Shown here one piece after another: positions 33,396-44,070 of a stretch of DNA of 64,000 nt. Source of the stretch: Ascoidea asiatica (lineage: Eukaryota; Ascomycota; Saccharomycetes; Ascoideales; Ascoideaceae); contig BCKQ01000012.1 of assembly GCA_001600695.1 (NCBI GenBank), positions 148,096 through 212,095 on the forward strand. Reading direction: 5' to 3'. The first letter of the stretch is position 1. Each line of letters opens with the position of its first letter. The translations under genes and the position numbers were made by a program. The notes below the pieces were generated by a model. The model was not told where the DNA came from, ran no database searches, and saw only the letters and a program-made list of their open reading frames with translations.

Positions 33396-34355
33396 TGAAT
33401 TATTTTCAGTACAATAAGTTAAAATTTTATCAGTTTGTTCAATAAAATTTTTATCAAATAATTTATCAGCTTCATCAAAAATAATTGTTTTTAAATTATT
33501 TAAAATTATATTTTTATTTGTTATTAAATCAATTAATCTTAATGGAGTTGTAATTAAAATATCATATTTAATATTTAAATTTAAATTATTTATATTTAAA
33601 TTTTTAAATTTTAAAGCTAAAGATTTTGATAATAAACCAATATTAATTTGATTATTTAAATTTTTAATTAATTTTATTGAAATATTATAAATTTGATTTG
33701 CTAATTCTTTTGTTGGAGAAATTATAATACATTTTATACCTTTATTATTATAATTATTATTATTATTAATATTATTATTATTATTATTATTTGAAGATAA
33801 TTTTAAATTTGATAAAATTTGATGAATTATTGGTATTAAAAATGCTAAAGTTTTACCAGAACCAGTTGAAGAAATTCCAATAAAATCTCTATTAAAAGAA
33901 ATTATTGGTATTGATTCAGATTGAATTGGAGTTGGATTATTAAAATTATTTAAAATTAAATTATTTAATAAAATTTTATTTAATTTAAATCTTAAAATTA
34001 AATCATTAAATGAAGATATTGGTAATGGTAAATCATTACCAATTATATTACATTTATTTTTTTTTCTAAAAATTTTTGCATCTTCTTGATCTTTAATTTT
34101 TATTGAAATTTCTTCATCAATATTTTCATTGTCATTGTCACTGTCACTGTCACTGTCACTGTCACTATTACTAATATCAGAATCTGAAAAAGTTTTAGAA
34201 TGAAAAAAATCTAATTCTTTTTCAATTTGAATATCTAAATTTTTTTCATTTTTTTTATCAATTTTTTTCTTAAAATTTGATTTTATAGAATTTCCAGTAA
34301 GTAAAGATTTATCTTTTATTGAAGAACCTCTTGATAATATTTTAAATACATCCAT
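32544..34355 (-). CDS. ROK1: DEAD-box ATP-dependent RNA helicase Rok1
   Basis: 603 residues, a nucleolar helicase for 18S rRNA maturation that releases snR30 from pre-ribosomes. The N-terminus MDVFKILSRGSS matches Rok1, followed by an acidic Ser/Asp repeat. The Q motif NPTPIQSESIP is near 142, motif I SSTGSGKT near 158, motif Ib TPLRLID, motif II DEADKLFD near 295, motif III SAT near 337, and motif VI HRIGRTAR near 487. The helicase insert is expanded by Asn runs, making it longer than S. cerevisiae Rok1 (564). A basic C-terminal tail (KKRKNRK, SKKRK) is a likely nucleolar signal. It is convergent with the transporter gene (223-bp spacer). The neighbouring SQT1 also serves ribosome assembly and is transcribed in the same direction. 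Confidence 0.93.
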
Positions 34356-34491
34356 TATTAATATAAATTGTTTTTAAAAAAATTGAAAAGAATAATTAAA
34401 AGAATAATTAAAATAAAATTAAATAAAATTTTAATAATTTTCTTTTTTTTTTTGGAATTTTTCAATAATAATAAAAAAACTCAAAAATTTA

Positions 34492-34531
34492 AAACCCAAT
34501 TCAATGGGTTTAATGTCAGTTAAGGTAACTG
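34492..34531. promoter_or_regulatory. Two adjacent perfect palindromes upstream of ROK1
   Basis: AAACCCA (34492-34498) pairs with TGGGTTT (34505-34511) across 6 nt, and CAGTTA (34517-34522) pairs with TAACTG (34526-34531) across 3 nt. They lie between the SQT1 stop and the ROK1 ATG, about 140-180 bp upstream of ROK1. They could be protein sites or hairpins at the SQT1 3' end. Confidence 0.4.
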
Positions 34532-34715
34532 AAAGTATATCCCAAACATTGGTTTCAATACAGTCATGTGATTTTTAATATGCAAGTTAGCGTATGTTAA
34601 TGTACATCCACAAATTTGGTTTTCATTATTTTTTATAAATTGTATTATTATTAAGTTATTTAAGTTATTTAAGTTATAAATATAAAATTAAATAAATAAA
34701 TAAATAAATAAATAA

Positions 34716-35318
34716 TTATTGATTATAATCAAAGATTAAAGAAATACCATCATCACCAGCAGTAATAATTTTATTATTTTGTAAAACAAAATCAAGAATA
34801 CCAAGATTATGACCTTTAGCAATAAATTTTTGATTACCAGTAATAATATCCCAAACATATAAATTACCATTCATTGAAGAAGCGAATAAAAATTTATTTA
34901 AAATTTTTAAATTTGTAATTGGATAATTAATTTTAAATTTTTTTCTAATTTTAAAATTTTTTTCATCAAAAATTATTATATCACCAGAAATTAAAGAAAT
35001 AATAAAAATTTTAATTAATTTAAATTTAAAAAAAATTAAAGATTCTATAGAATAATCAAAAATATTTAAATTTTTTGAAAATTGAATTGGATTAAATTTA
35101 TTTAAAATTTTACCATTAATATAATTTATAATTAAAATTATACCATTTTTACTACCAAAAGCTAAAGTTTTTAAATCTTTATTTAAATTTGAAATTTTTA
35201 TCCATGGTATTAATTCAATTGATTTAAAATCTTTTTGAGATAATTTATAAATTGGAATACCTGTAAAACAATTCCAAAGAATAATTGAAGAATCTTCAGA
35301 ACATGTAATTAAATTTAA

Positions 35319-35363
<45 letters not shown>

Positions 35364-36065
35364 ATTATCATTAATATTAATAAATTTACCATCATTACAA
35401 ATTTTAGAATGATTAAAATTTGAAAATAATAAATTTATTGATTCAGAGTTATTATTGATGTTGATATCAATTGAATAACACCAAACAGAACCATCAGAAC
35501 CACCAAAAGCAAAATAATTTAAAATTGGATGAGTTTTAATCCAAGAAATTTCATTAATTTCATTAATTTCAAAAATTTTTAACCATTTTGAATTAATATT
35601 ATTAATATTAAAAGTTTTATGAATTAAAATTTTACCATTCATATCACCAGTAATAATATAAATACCATTATTTGTAAAACCAGAAGAAATTACAGATTCT
35701 GTATGACCTTTTAATTCATTAATTAAAGTTGGTGGAATTGTATTTGAATTCCAAATATATGAAGTATTATCACCAGAACCAGTAACAATTAATGATAAAA
35801 ATGGATGTTTAACAATTGTAAAAATTGAATCTTTATGTTTATCAAAATAAGTTATTGAATTATTAGTTAAATCTATTTCTTCATCACTATTATTATTTAA
35901 TTCATCAATATTATTTAATTCATCAGGTTCTTTATCAGTATCTATAGTTTCTATAATTTCTTGAATTTCATTTGGATTAACATATTCTTCATCATTTTCA
36001 ATACTATTTTCAATACTATTATCATTATTATCCATATCTATATCTATATCTGAATCCTGATCCAT
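34716..36065 (-). CDS. SQT1: WD40 chaperone of ribosomal protein uL16 (Sqt1)
   Basis: Starting at the ATG at 36063-36065 gives 449 residues beginning MDQDSDIDIDMDN; an upstream in-frame ATG at 36149 would add 28 Tyr/Ile-rich residues unlike the family and is not preferred. Sqt1 (431 residues) binds nascent Rpl10/uL16 and escorts it to the 60S subunit. Here an acidic N-terminal tail is followed by NSITYFDKHKDSIFTI, the conserved start of the propeller, and then WD repeats with VTGSGDNTSYIWN, GDMNGKILIH, FGGSDGSVWCYS, CSEDSSIILWNCF and ITAGDDGISLIF at the end. An Asn run near residue 240 marks a loop insertion. It lies head-to-tail upstream of ROK1 (360 bp), so both ribosome-assembly genes share direction. 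Confidence 0.9.
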
Positions 36066-36891
36066 TTTGTATATTGTATTGTATTCGATTCTTAAATAAC
36101 ATATAATATATTGAATATATTGAATATAATATATTGAATATAATATCATTTATTCAATTACAAAATTTATTGAAAATTTTAAATTGAATCTGAAATGTCG
36201 CCAGATGTGTGGTACTTCTTCTTCTTCTTCTTCTTGTTTTTCAATTAAAGCCCTGATATTCGCGGCACGTGGCGGGTAACAGTTCTATGAGTTTGTGGCA
36301 GAAGAAAGAAAAGAAAAAGGATTATAAAAACATCCTGTTTCCTCTTGTTTCTTCTTGTTTCTTCTTCTTGTTGTGTTTCTTCTTGAAGTACTCCCAATGC
36401 AAATAGCCTTCGTTGCAGTCTGGTCAGTGTCAATTCGTTGCTGCTGGCCTGCTCCCATGACTGTGATGAACACTTCGCAGTGGAATATCAAATCGAGAAA
36501 GACTCCACCCTGCCTGATAGAATCCTACCTCAGGTCCAGGACTTAATCACCTATCTACATCTATTCACTTCCATTGTATCTCTTGTTGATTGTATCTTGT
36601 TGATTGTAGCATTGATTCCTTTTTTATTACAACATGTGACTGGTAAAAACTCTCTGCTTACGTCAGGTCTTACGTAACTGCTGACTCACTTCACTCGCTC
36701 TGAGATAAGAAAGCGCCGAAACTTCTCTCATTTGTAATTTAAAGCTGCTTTCTTATTTCTTTAGTTCTTTAGTTCTTTATTTCTTAGTTCTTTATTTCTT
36801 TATTGATTTCTCATTTTATTAAATAATTGAATGAATAAAGTAATAATATCTAATAGATTAAATCTCTTGAGTAATAAGTTCTTAAAATTCA
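36066..36891. promoter_or_regulatory. Divergent SQT1/BUD16 promoter with bZIP-type sites
   Basis: A GC-richer island covers about 36190-36720. It contains a (CTT)n tract near 36215-36236. Nearer BUD16 are TTACGTCA (36658-36665), TTACGTAA (36670-36677) and TGACTCA (36682-36688), three different bZIP-type half-site combinations within 31 bp (CRE-like, Yap-like, Gcn4-like). GCGCCGAA lies at 36713-36720. Short ORFs across the island lack any domain. Confidence 0.5.
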
Positions 36892-38172
36892 ATGACTCTT
36901 TCAACTGAAGAATCAACTGAAGATTCTAATGAAGATTCTATTCAAGAACCAAAACAAGAACCAAAACAAGAACCAAAACAAGAACCAAAACAAGAACCAA
37001 AACAAAATTCAAATAATAATATCAATTCAGATTCAGATTCAGATTCAGATTCAGATTCTGATTCTGATTACGATTTTGAAATAGAAGATATTCCAAGAGT
37101 ACTCTCAATTCAATCTCATGTTGTTCATGGTTATGTTGGTAATAAAGCTGCAACTTTTCCACTTCAAATTAATGGTTGGGATGTTGATATTTTAAATACT
37201 GTAAATTATTCAAATCATACTGGTTATGGTTCTTTTAAAGGTTCAATTTTAAATATTTTAGAATTTAATTCAATTATTAATAATCTTAAAAATTTAAAAC
37301 TTTTATTAAATGATAATTATAATAATAATTATAATGCAATTTTAACTGGTTATATACCAAATTCAAATTTATTAATTCAAATTACAAATATTTGTCAAGA
37401 AATTTCATTATCAAATTCAAATAACTTAAATTCTAATTCAAATTCAAATTCAAATAATTTCCTTTGGCTTTTAGATCCTGTAATGGGTGATGAAGGTAAA
37501 TTATATGTTGAAAAATCAGTAATTTCAATTTATAAAAAAATTATTAAAAATTTTAATATTAATATTATTACTCCAAATCAATTTGAAATTGAATTATTAA
37601 TAGATTTTAAAATTAAAAATTTTAAAGATTTAAAAATTGCAATAAATTTAATTTTAAATAATTTTAATATTGATTATATTATTATAACTTCATTAAAATT
37701 AAATAATCAATTATATACTGTTTGTTCTTCAAAATTTTTTAATAATAATAATAATGAAATTAATATAAATTTATTTAAATTAAAAAAAATTAAAAGTTAT
37801 TTTACTGGTGTTGGAGATTTATTTTCTTCATTAATTTTAAATAAAATTTATAAAAATAATTTAATTTTAAAAAATTTAAATAAAAATCAAATTTTAATAA
37901 TTTCTGTTAATCAAGTTTTATCAATAATTAAAAATGTTTTAAATTTAACTGAAAATTTATCAAAATTAAATTATATTAATTTTCAAAAAAAAAATAATAA
38001 TAATAATTTAAAAAATTTAAATCAAAATTCAATCTTAGGTGATCCAAATTCAATGAAATTTTTTGAATTAAAATTAATTCAATCAAGAAAATTTTTAACT
38101 AAAAATGAATGTTTTTATACTCCAATAAATTTAAATGATTTAATTAATATTGAAAATAATAATAATATATAA
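36892..38172 (+). CDS. BUD16: Pyridoxal kinase family protein, Bud16-like
   Basis: 426 residues with the ribokinase/PfkB-type fold of pyridoxal kinases, which phosphorylate vitamin B6 to make PLP. The catalytic part begins near residue 68: LSIQSHVVHGYVGNKAATFP, then SNHTGYGSFKG, WLLDPVMGDEGKLYV and IITPNQFEIELL. The anionic-hole motif is SYFTGVGDLFSSL, with the catalytic Asp in GVGD. HVVHGYVGNKAATFP favours Bud16 over its paralogue Bud17. S. cerevisiae Bud16 has about 312 residues; the extra N-terminus is a Thr/Glu segment, six near-perfect EPKQ repeats from a 12-bp DNA repeat (about 36946-37005), and an Asn-Ser-Asp run. The tail is also Asn-rich. The stop is only 25 bp from the SHE4 stop on the other strand. 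Confidence 0.88.
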   Translation: MTLSTEESTEDSNEDSIQEPKQEPKQEPKQEPKQEPKQNSNNNINSDSDSDSDSDSDSDYDFEIEDIPRVLSIQSHVVHGYVGNKAATFPLQINGWDVDILNTVNYSNHTGYGSFKGSILNILEFNSIINNLKNLKLLLNDNYNNNYNAILTGYIPNSNLLIQITNICQEISLSNSNNLNSNSNSNSNNFLWLLDPVMGDEGKLYVEKSVISIYKKIIKNFNINIITPNQFEIELLIDFKIKNFKDLKIAINLILNNFNIDYIIITSLKLNNQLYTVCSSKFFNNNNNEININLFKLKKIKSYFTGVGDLFSSLILNKIYKNNLILKNLNKNQILIISVNQVLSIIKNVLNLTENLSKLNYINFQKKNNNNNLKNLNQNSILGDPNSMKFFELKLIQSRKFLTKNECFYTPINLNDLINIENNNNI

Positions 38173-38197
38173 TAATAATATATAATATTAATTATCT

Positions 38198-39760
38198 TCA
38201 ATTATATTTTGCAATTAATTTAATTATATCCATAATTAATATCACCATTTCTTTATCTCCATTATATTTATTTAAAGCTTTATTAATACCATTCATAAAA
38301 TTTTCATTTTTTTGAAAATATTTCTCAATTTCAAAAATTTCTCCTTTAAAACTATTTAATAAATTAACATATAAATATAATATTCTAAATATTATTTCTC
38401 TATTATTTTTATTATTTTCTTCTTCTTCTTCATAAATATAATAATATTCTTCATCATTTAAAATATTAATTAATTTTTCATTTAATTCTTTATTTATAAT
38501 TAATTTTTCATTAATTATATCATAATATTCACTAACTATTACAAATATATTTAAAACACTAATTTGAATTTTATTATTTGAAGAATTAATTAATTTAATT
38601 AAAATATTTAATCTATTTAAAGAAATTTTATTCTCAAAATTAAAAAATTTTTCTGTACAAATTGGACACATAATTAAATTTGAAATTAATTCTAATGAAG
38701 AATTTGAAATTAATTCATCTGTTGATAAAATTAAATTTTCAATTTTTTTATTAAAAATTTTATTTATTATTATTTCTTTCAATTTCATATCTTCTATTGA
38801 AGCAATATTTGTTAATGATAATAAACTTTCAAAAATATCTAATAATGAATAAATTGAATTATTTTCATTTTCATTTTCATTTTCATTTATACCATCAAAA
38901 TTTTCAAAATTATTAATTAATTCAAATAAATATGGTATAACAATATAAACTGAGAATTTTTCAAAAATTAAATTTGGATTTGAAGTTATTAAAATTTTAC
39001 ATAATGATCTTAAACCATATAATCTAAATTTTTTAAAAATTAAATCATTTTTTAAATCATTATTTATATCATTTTTTAAAATTTCATCATTATTTAATAA
39101 AAATCTTATAATAAAATTTAATCCACCATTTTTAATAATTTCATTTCTTAATTGTTTTTTTAATGAAAAATTATAAAAAATTTTATTAATTTCATTTAAA
39201 ATATTATTTGAAATTTTATTAAAATTTATTTCTTTATTTGTAAAAATTGAAATTATATTTAATTTTTGATGTTTTTTTAATAAATAATTAATAAAATTTA
39301 AAATAATTTCATCTTTTTTTTCATCACTAATTTCATTTTCATTTTCATTTTCATTTGAAATTGTAGATTTCTTTTTTTCAATAATTTTTCTTAATTTTTG
39401 TGTATAACTTGTTGAATAAATATCATGAAATGAAATTAAATTTGAAAAAAATAAAATTAAACCAAATAATTGTTCATTATAATTAATTAAATTTTCATTA
39501 TTAAAAGTTTTAATTAATAAATTTAAGAAAAAATCAATTAAAGAATAATTATTATAAATTTTAAATAAAATTGAATTTGATTTAAAATTTGAATTTATTA
39601 ATGATAAATATGCAAAAGATTCAATTGAGAAAATTAATTTTAAATTTGATAAATCATATTCATTATTAACTTCATTATCAAGTAAATCATTATTAGTTAA
39701 TTTAAATGAGATATTATTATAAATTTCCAAAATTAATTCATCAAATTCAGATTTACCAGG

Positions 39761-39796
<36 letters not shown>

Positions 39797-40954
39797 TTGA
39801 ATAGTGAATAAATAAATTTTAATAATTATTGAAGAAGTTATAATATAAATAATATTAAAATTTAAAATTGAATGAGAATTATTAAAATTATTGAAAAAAA
39901 TTAAATTTTTATTTGTAATTAAATTAATTAAATGAATTGATAAATTATCAATAATAAAAATTTTTGAATTATTATCTAATAAAATTAAATTATTAATTAA
40001 AATTAAAATATTTATTAAAATTATTGAATTAAATTTATTTAAATTTTTTGAATTTATGAAAAAATCTAATAAAATATTTTTAAAATTTAATAAAATTTTT
40101 GGTATTAAATTTTTATTAATTTTTATAATTAAATTTAAGAATTTTAAAATTTTTAAAAAATTTATTTTTTTATTAATTGATAATGAAGTATTTAAACATT
40201 TTATAATTAAATTATTTAAATCATCATCAATTGATAAATTATTTTTTTTATTATTATAATAATTTATAAGATTAAGTAAAATTGAAAGATTAAGAGAATT
40301 AATTTTTTTAAAATTTAAATTATTTTCAAAAATAGATAATGAAATTGATAAATTAATTAAATCTTTTAAAATAATTTTATTATTAATTATTAAATAATAA
40401 TTTGAATTAATTGAATTGATTTTTGAATTTATAATTGAATTTAAACAAAATAAATTAAATTTTAAATCATTTTTATCAATTTCATTTACATTTTCATTAA
40501 TATTTTCATAATCCTTTTTTAATAATGAAATATTATTAATAAAATTAATATAAAATTGAATTAAAATAAGTAAATAAGATTCATTTTTATTAATTAATAA
40601 TAAAAATGAATTAATTTTAAATATTAATGGATCATTTAATATAAATGAATTTGAAAATGATAAAAGATTGAAATATTTATTAATTTTTATATTTATATCA
40701 TTGAATTTCTCTTCATCTTCATTTTCAATTTCAATTTCATTTTCAATTTCATTTTCAATTTCAATTTCATTTTCATTATTAAATATAATTGATAATAATT
40801 TCTCATTGACTTTTAAATTTCCATCAATTGAAGAATTGATTAATTTTGATAAAACTTCTTTATCTTGTTTATTTAAATCATTGGAATTGGTTTCATTAAA
40901 GAAATCAGTTAATTTATTCAAATCTGAATCAGTAATTGGTTTCTGAGTATTCAT
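38198..40954 (-). CDS. SHE4: UCS-domain myosin chaperone She4
   Basis: The ATG at 40952-40954 gives 918 residues starting MNTQKPITDSD. Upstream in-frame codons to 41014 lack another ATG. She4 folds and activates type I and V myosins and is needed for ASH1 mRNA transport and endocytosis. Matches to S. cerevisiae She4 (789 residues) include SIESFAYLSL, RLYGLRSLCKILITSNP, FEKFSVYIVIPYLFELI and ELISNLIMCPI, all in the armadillo-repeat UCS region of the C-terminal half. The N-terminal half is very Asn/Ile/Leu-rich, with Glu-Asn repeats near residues 60-75 and an Asn run near 410. As in She4, the N-terminal TPR domain of animal UNC-45 is not evident. Confidence 0.9.
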
Positions 40955-41451
40955 CTTGAATATTAGATTGATTTCACCAATTGATTTATGTTTTGGTAAT
41001 ATTCTTCTTCTCAATTGATGATCTGATATATTTCTTTCTTTCTTTATTAATGAATTGATGAATTGATGAATTGATTAAGGAAATAAGAAAGAAGAGGAAA
41101 AGAAATAAGAAATAAGAAATAAGAAATAAGAAGAAAAAAAGAGTTTCGTGGAGTTTTTCATTGCTGTTTTTAGCGCCGACTCAAAAAACCCCAAAGCAAA
41201 AAGTGGCAAATCAGAAAATAAACAAAGAAAAATAAGCGCCGATACAAAAATAAGCGCCGATACAAAAATAAACAAAACAAATAAAAAATACATCAAAAGA
41301 CAATAAAAGAAGATTAAAAGAAGATTAAAAGAAGATTAAAAGACAATAAAAGAAGATTAAAAGACAATAAAAGACAAGAAGTAGTTGGATTATATGAAGA
41401 CATTGAAAACATTCTTGTTGGTGATGCTGTTATTCTTCTTTTGAATAAGAA
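40955..41451. promoter_or_regulatory. Divergent SHE4 / WD-like gene promoter with repeated GCGCCGA
   Basis: GCGCCGA occurs at 41173-41179, 41236-41242 and 41254-41260; the last two are in an 18-bp tandem repeat (AAGCGCCGATACAAAAAT). A purine-rich minisatellite of AGAAGATTAAA-type units covers about 41308-41380. The same GCGCCGA word is in the BUD16 promoter. Which factor binds it is unknown. Confidence 0.5.
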
Positions 41452-43056
41452 ATGAATCTTAATGAAAATAAATTAAAATTCTCAGAAATTTATAAAAATT
41501 CAAACAAAATTCCAATTCTTTTATCAAATTCAAATAAATTCTTAATTTATTATAATGATTTTAATATAAATCAAAGATCAATTGATATAATATTTATACC
41601 ATTTAATTCTTTAATTAGATCAATAAATTTAAATAAACATGATTCAATAATTAAAAGTATTGAAATATCTCCAATTTCAAATATTTTTGCAATTTTATTC
41701 AATAATAATATTATTAAATTATATGATTTAATTAATATTAATTTCTTTAAACAAATCAATCTTAATAACAATAATAATAATAATATCAATATTGATAAAA
41801 TTCAATGGATTAATGATCAAATTATTATAGTCTTTTATCAATTTCAATTATATCTTAAATTTATCTCAATTCAATCAAATTTCAACTTATTAAATGATTA
41901 TTATCCAATTATAACTAAATTATGGAAAAATAAATTAATAAATTTTAAAAATTATTCTTTAAATAATGAAACTTCTTTAAATATTTTACAAAAAAATAAT
42001 ATTTTAAATAATTTAATTTTCTTAAATAATAATTTAAAATCATTTTATAAAATTAAATTAAATTGCTCATACTATACGAACTCATATCATATTTTATAAA
42101 ATTAAATTAAATTGCTCATACTATACGAACTCATATCATATTTTATAAAATTAAATTAAATTGCTCATACTATACGAACTCATATCATATTTTATAAAAT
42201 TAAATTAAATGAAATTTTTGAAATTTATAAAATTTCATTCTCAATCTCAAATTCATTTTTTTATATTATTGATATTTATAAATTTAATTTTTCAAAAATT
42301 TATATATTTAATTCAATTGGTGATAATTTATTTTCAAAAAATTTAATTTCAAAAAATTCTTTAATATTTTGGTTATCAATTAAAAATAATAAAAAAGATT
42401 ATTTATTAATTAATAATAAAATTTATAATATTACAAATGGATTTTTATTAATTAATAAATTTAATAAAGAAATTGAAAATATTGAAATTATTAATCAAAA
42501 ACAAGATATTAAAGATCAAAATGAAAATGAGGAAACAATTTTAATAATAAAATTTAAAGATTTAAATTCAATTTTTTTCTTTAAATTTAATGAAAATTTT
42601 TTAAAAAATTTTGAAATTGATTTGAATTTAAGTTTCAAGAAGATTGATTTAGATATAATTTCAATAAAATTTAAAAAAATTTTTTATTATAATTCTAAAA
42701 TTTTATTAATTTTATCAAATTTAAAAATTTTTATATGGGATTTATATTTAAATAAATGTTTAAAAGAAATTGAATTAATTTCAATATTTAATTATTCAAA
42801 ATTATTAAATATTAAATTACTTTCTACTAATAATAAAGATAATAAAGATAATAAAGATAAAATAATTAAATTATTATGTTTGAATGAAGAAAATGAATTT
42901 AAATTACTATATTATGATTTAAAAAATGATAATGAATTAGAAGAGGATAATGAATATGTAAATAATATTGAATTAATAACAGAAATTAATAATATTAAAA
43001 ATAATAATAATAATTTAATTGAAGATACATTTGAATTAAAATTTAAAAAAAAATAA
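41452..43056 (+). pseudogene. WD-repeat-like gene interrupted by a 3 x 49-bp tandem array
   Basis: One frame runs from the ATG at 41452 to the TAA at 43054-43056, but a 147-bp tandem array (about 42064-42210) brings in-frame TAA codons at 42097-42099 and 42103-42105 and again near 42154. Taking out exactly 147 bp would leave a continuous 485-residue frame, with FYKIKLN joined to EIFEIY. The sequence is Asn/Ile-rich with weak beta-propeller character (IKSIEISPISNIFAILF, IIKLYDL, LKIFIWDLYLN). The end ELKFKKK is basic. I cannot name the family; a nucleolar UTP-like or other WD protein is possible. It could be a recent pseudogene, an allele with an expanded minisatellite, or an assembly error. 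Confidence 0.6.
42043..42210. repeat. 49-bp minisatellite, three units, inside the WD-like gene
   Basis: The word TTGCTCATACTATACGAA starts at 42063, 42112 and 42161, giving an exact 49-bp period. Each unit is a 27-bp segment absent elsewhere in the gene, followed by 22 bp (ATTTTATAAAATTAAATTAA plus AT) that also precedes the array. The structure is native 22-mer, then three times (27-mer plus 22-mer). The units look identical. Confidence 0.9.
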
Positions 43057-44070
43057 TTAAATTTTATTATCACAACATTTAAATAAATCATTTGGTATAA
43101 TTTCAATTAAATAATTATCAGGATCTTTAATAAAAGCAATATTTTTTAAATTACCTTTATTAAATTTTAAACTCCAATTTAAATTTGGAAAATTTTTTTC
43201 AATATCTTCACAAAATTTTTTTGCATTATCAAAAGATATACAAATATGTCCAAAACCTTGTTTTTTATGAATATTATTATTACCTAAATTATAACCTTTA
43301 AAATTTTTATCAATTTCAGTACCCCAATTATGAGTTAATTCTAAAATTGATTGTTTATTTGATTGATCAGATTTTAATAATGGTAATGATAAATTATTTT
43401 GATTATAACCTAAGAAATATAAAGTAAATTTATTTTTTTCATTAATTTTTTTTGATAATAATTTAAAATTAAAAATTTTTTTATAAAAATCTAAAGATTT
43501 TTTTGGATCTTTAATTCTAATCATTGTATGATTAAAAAGGTAAGTATTTTTATTAGAAATTGGATTTGAAATTAAAGATAATTTTTCAAAATTATTTAAA
43601 TTATTATTTTGAATTAATTCAATCCAATAATTATCAGGATCTAATAAAAATATAATATCTTTTTGATTACCATTATTTAATTTTTTTTTAAAATTAATTT
43701 TATTATTTATAAAAATTTCTTCTGCTTTTAAAATATTATCAACAGAAAAACAAATATGACCAAAACCAGAATTTGGATTTTTTTCATTATTTATAATTTC
43801 AATATCATTACCATTATAATAACCTTTAAAATTTTTATCAAATTCAGTATTATAATTATGAGTTAATTCTAAAATTCCTTCTTTTTTTGCCCAATTTTCA
43901 TTAAAACCAATTAAATTTAATCTATTATAACCTAACATATATAAATCAAATTTATTTTCAGGAAATTTAAAAATTTCAAGTAATTCTAAACCAAAATTTT
44001 TTTCATAAAATGGAATTGAAATTTTTGGATCTTTTATACGAAGACATGTATGATTAAAAACTGGTGCCAT
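43057..44070 (-). CDS. GLO1: Glyoxalase I (lactoylglutathione lyase), two-domain form
   Basis: 337 residues (S. cerevisiae Glo1: 326). It isomerises the methylglyoxal-glutathione hemithioacetal to S-lactoylglutathione. It holds two tandem glyoxalase (VOC) domains. Domain 1, residues 5-155, has FNHTCLRIKDPKISIPFY, ILELTHNYNTE, GFGHICFSVDN and DPDNYWIELI. Domain 2, residues 178-330, has FNHTMIRIKDPKKSLDFY, ILELTHNWGTE, GFGHICISFDN and DPDNYLIEII. The metal-binding His and Glu residues (HT at each start, ELTH, GH, IEL/IEI) are present in both halves. It functions in series with D-lactate-consuming DLD1. Its stop codon abuts that of the gene on the other strand with no intervening base. Confidence 0.95.
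   Translation of the reverse strand: MAPVFNHTCLRIKDPKISIPFYEKNFGLELLEIFKFPENKFDLYMLGYNRLNLIGFNENWAKKEGILELTHNYNTEFDKNFKGYYNGNDIEIINNEKNPNSGFGHICFSVDNILKAEEIFINNKINFKKKLNNGNQKDIIFLLDPDNYWIELIQNNNLNNFEKLSLISNPISNKNTYLFNHTMIRIKDPKKSLDFYKKIFNFKLLSKKINEKNKFTLYFLGYNQNNLSLPLLKSDQSNKQSILELTHNWGTEIDKNFKGYNLGNNNIHKKQGFGHICISFDNAKKFCEDIEKNFPNLNWSLKFNKGNLKNIAFIKDPDNYLIEIIPNDLFKCCDNKI

Noticed and set aside
36066-36149. Upstream ATG for SQT1 at 36149
   Set aside because: Adds 28 Tyr/Ile-rich residues from TATATT-type DNA, unlike the acidic start of the family; the ATG at 36065 is preferred.
36245-36677. Four short ORFs across the SQT1/BUD16 island
   Set aside because: Overlapping on both strands, low complexity from the CTT tract, no domain.
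40955-41014. Longer SHE4 start at 41014
   Set aside because: The codon at 41012-41014 is TTG; the first ATG in frame is 40952-40954.
42043-42210. CRISPR-like array or loxP-like site in the 49-bp repeats
   Set aside because: Units are fully identical with no variable spacers, so not CRISPR. TATACGAA matches part of a loxP arm but the required inverted arm and spacer are absent.
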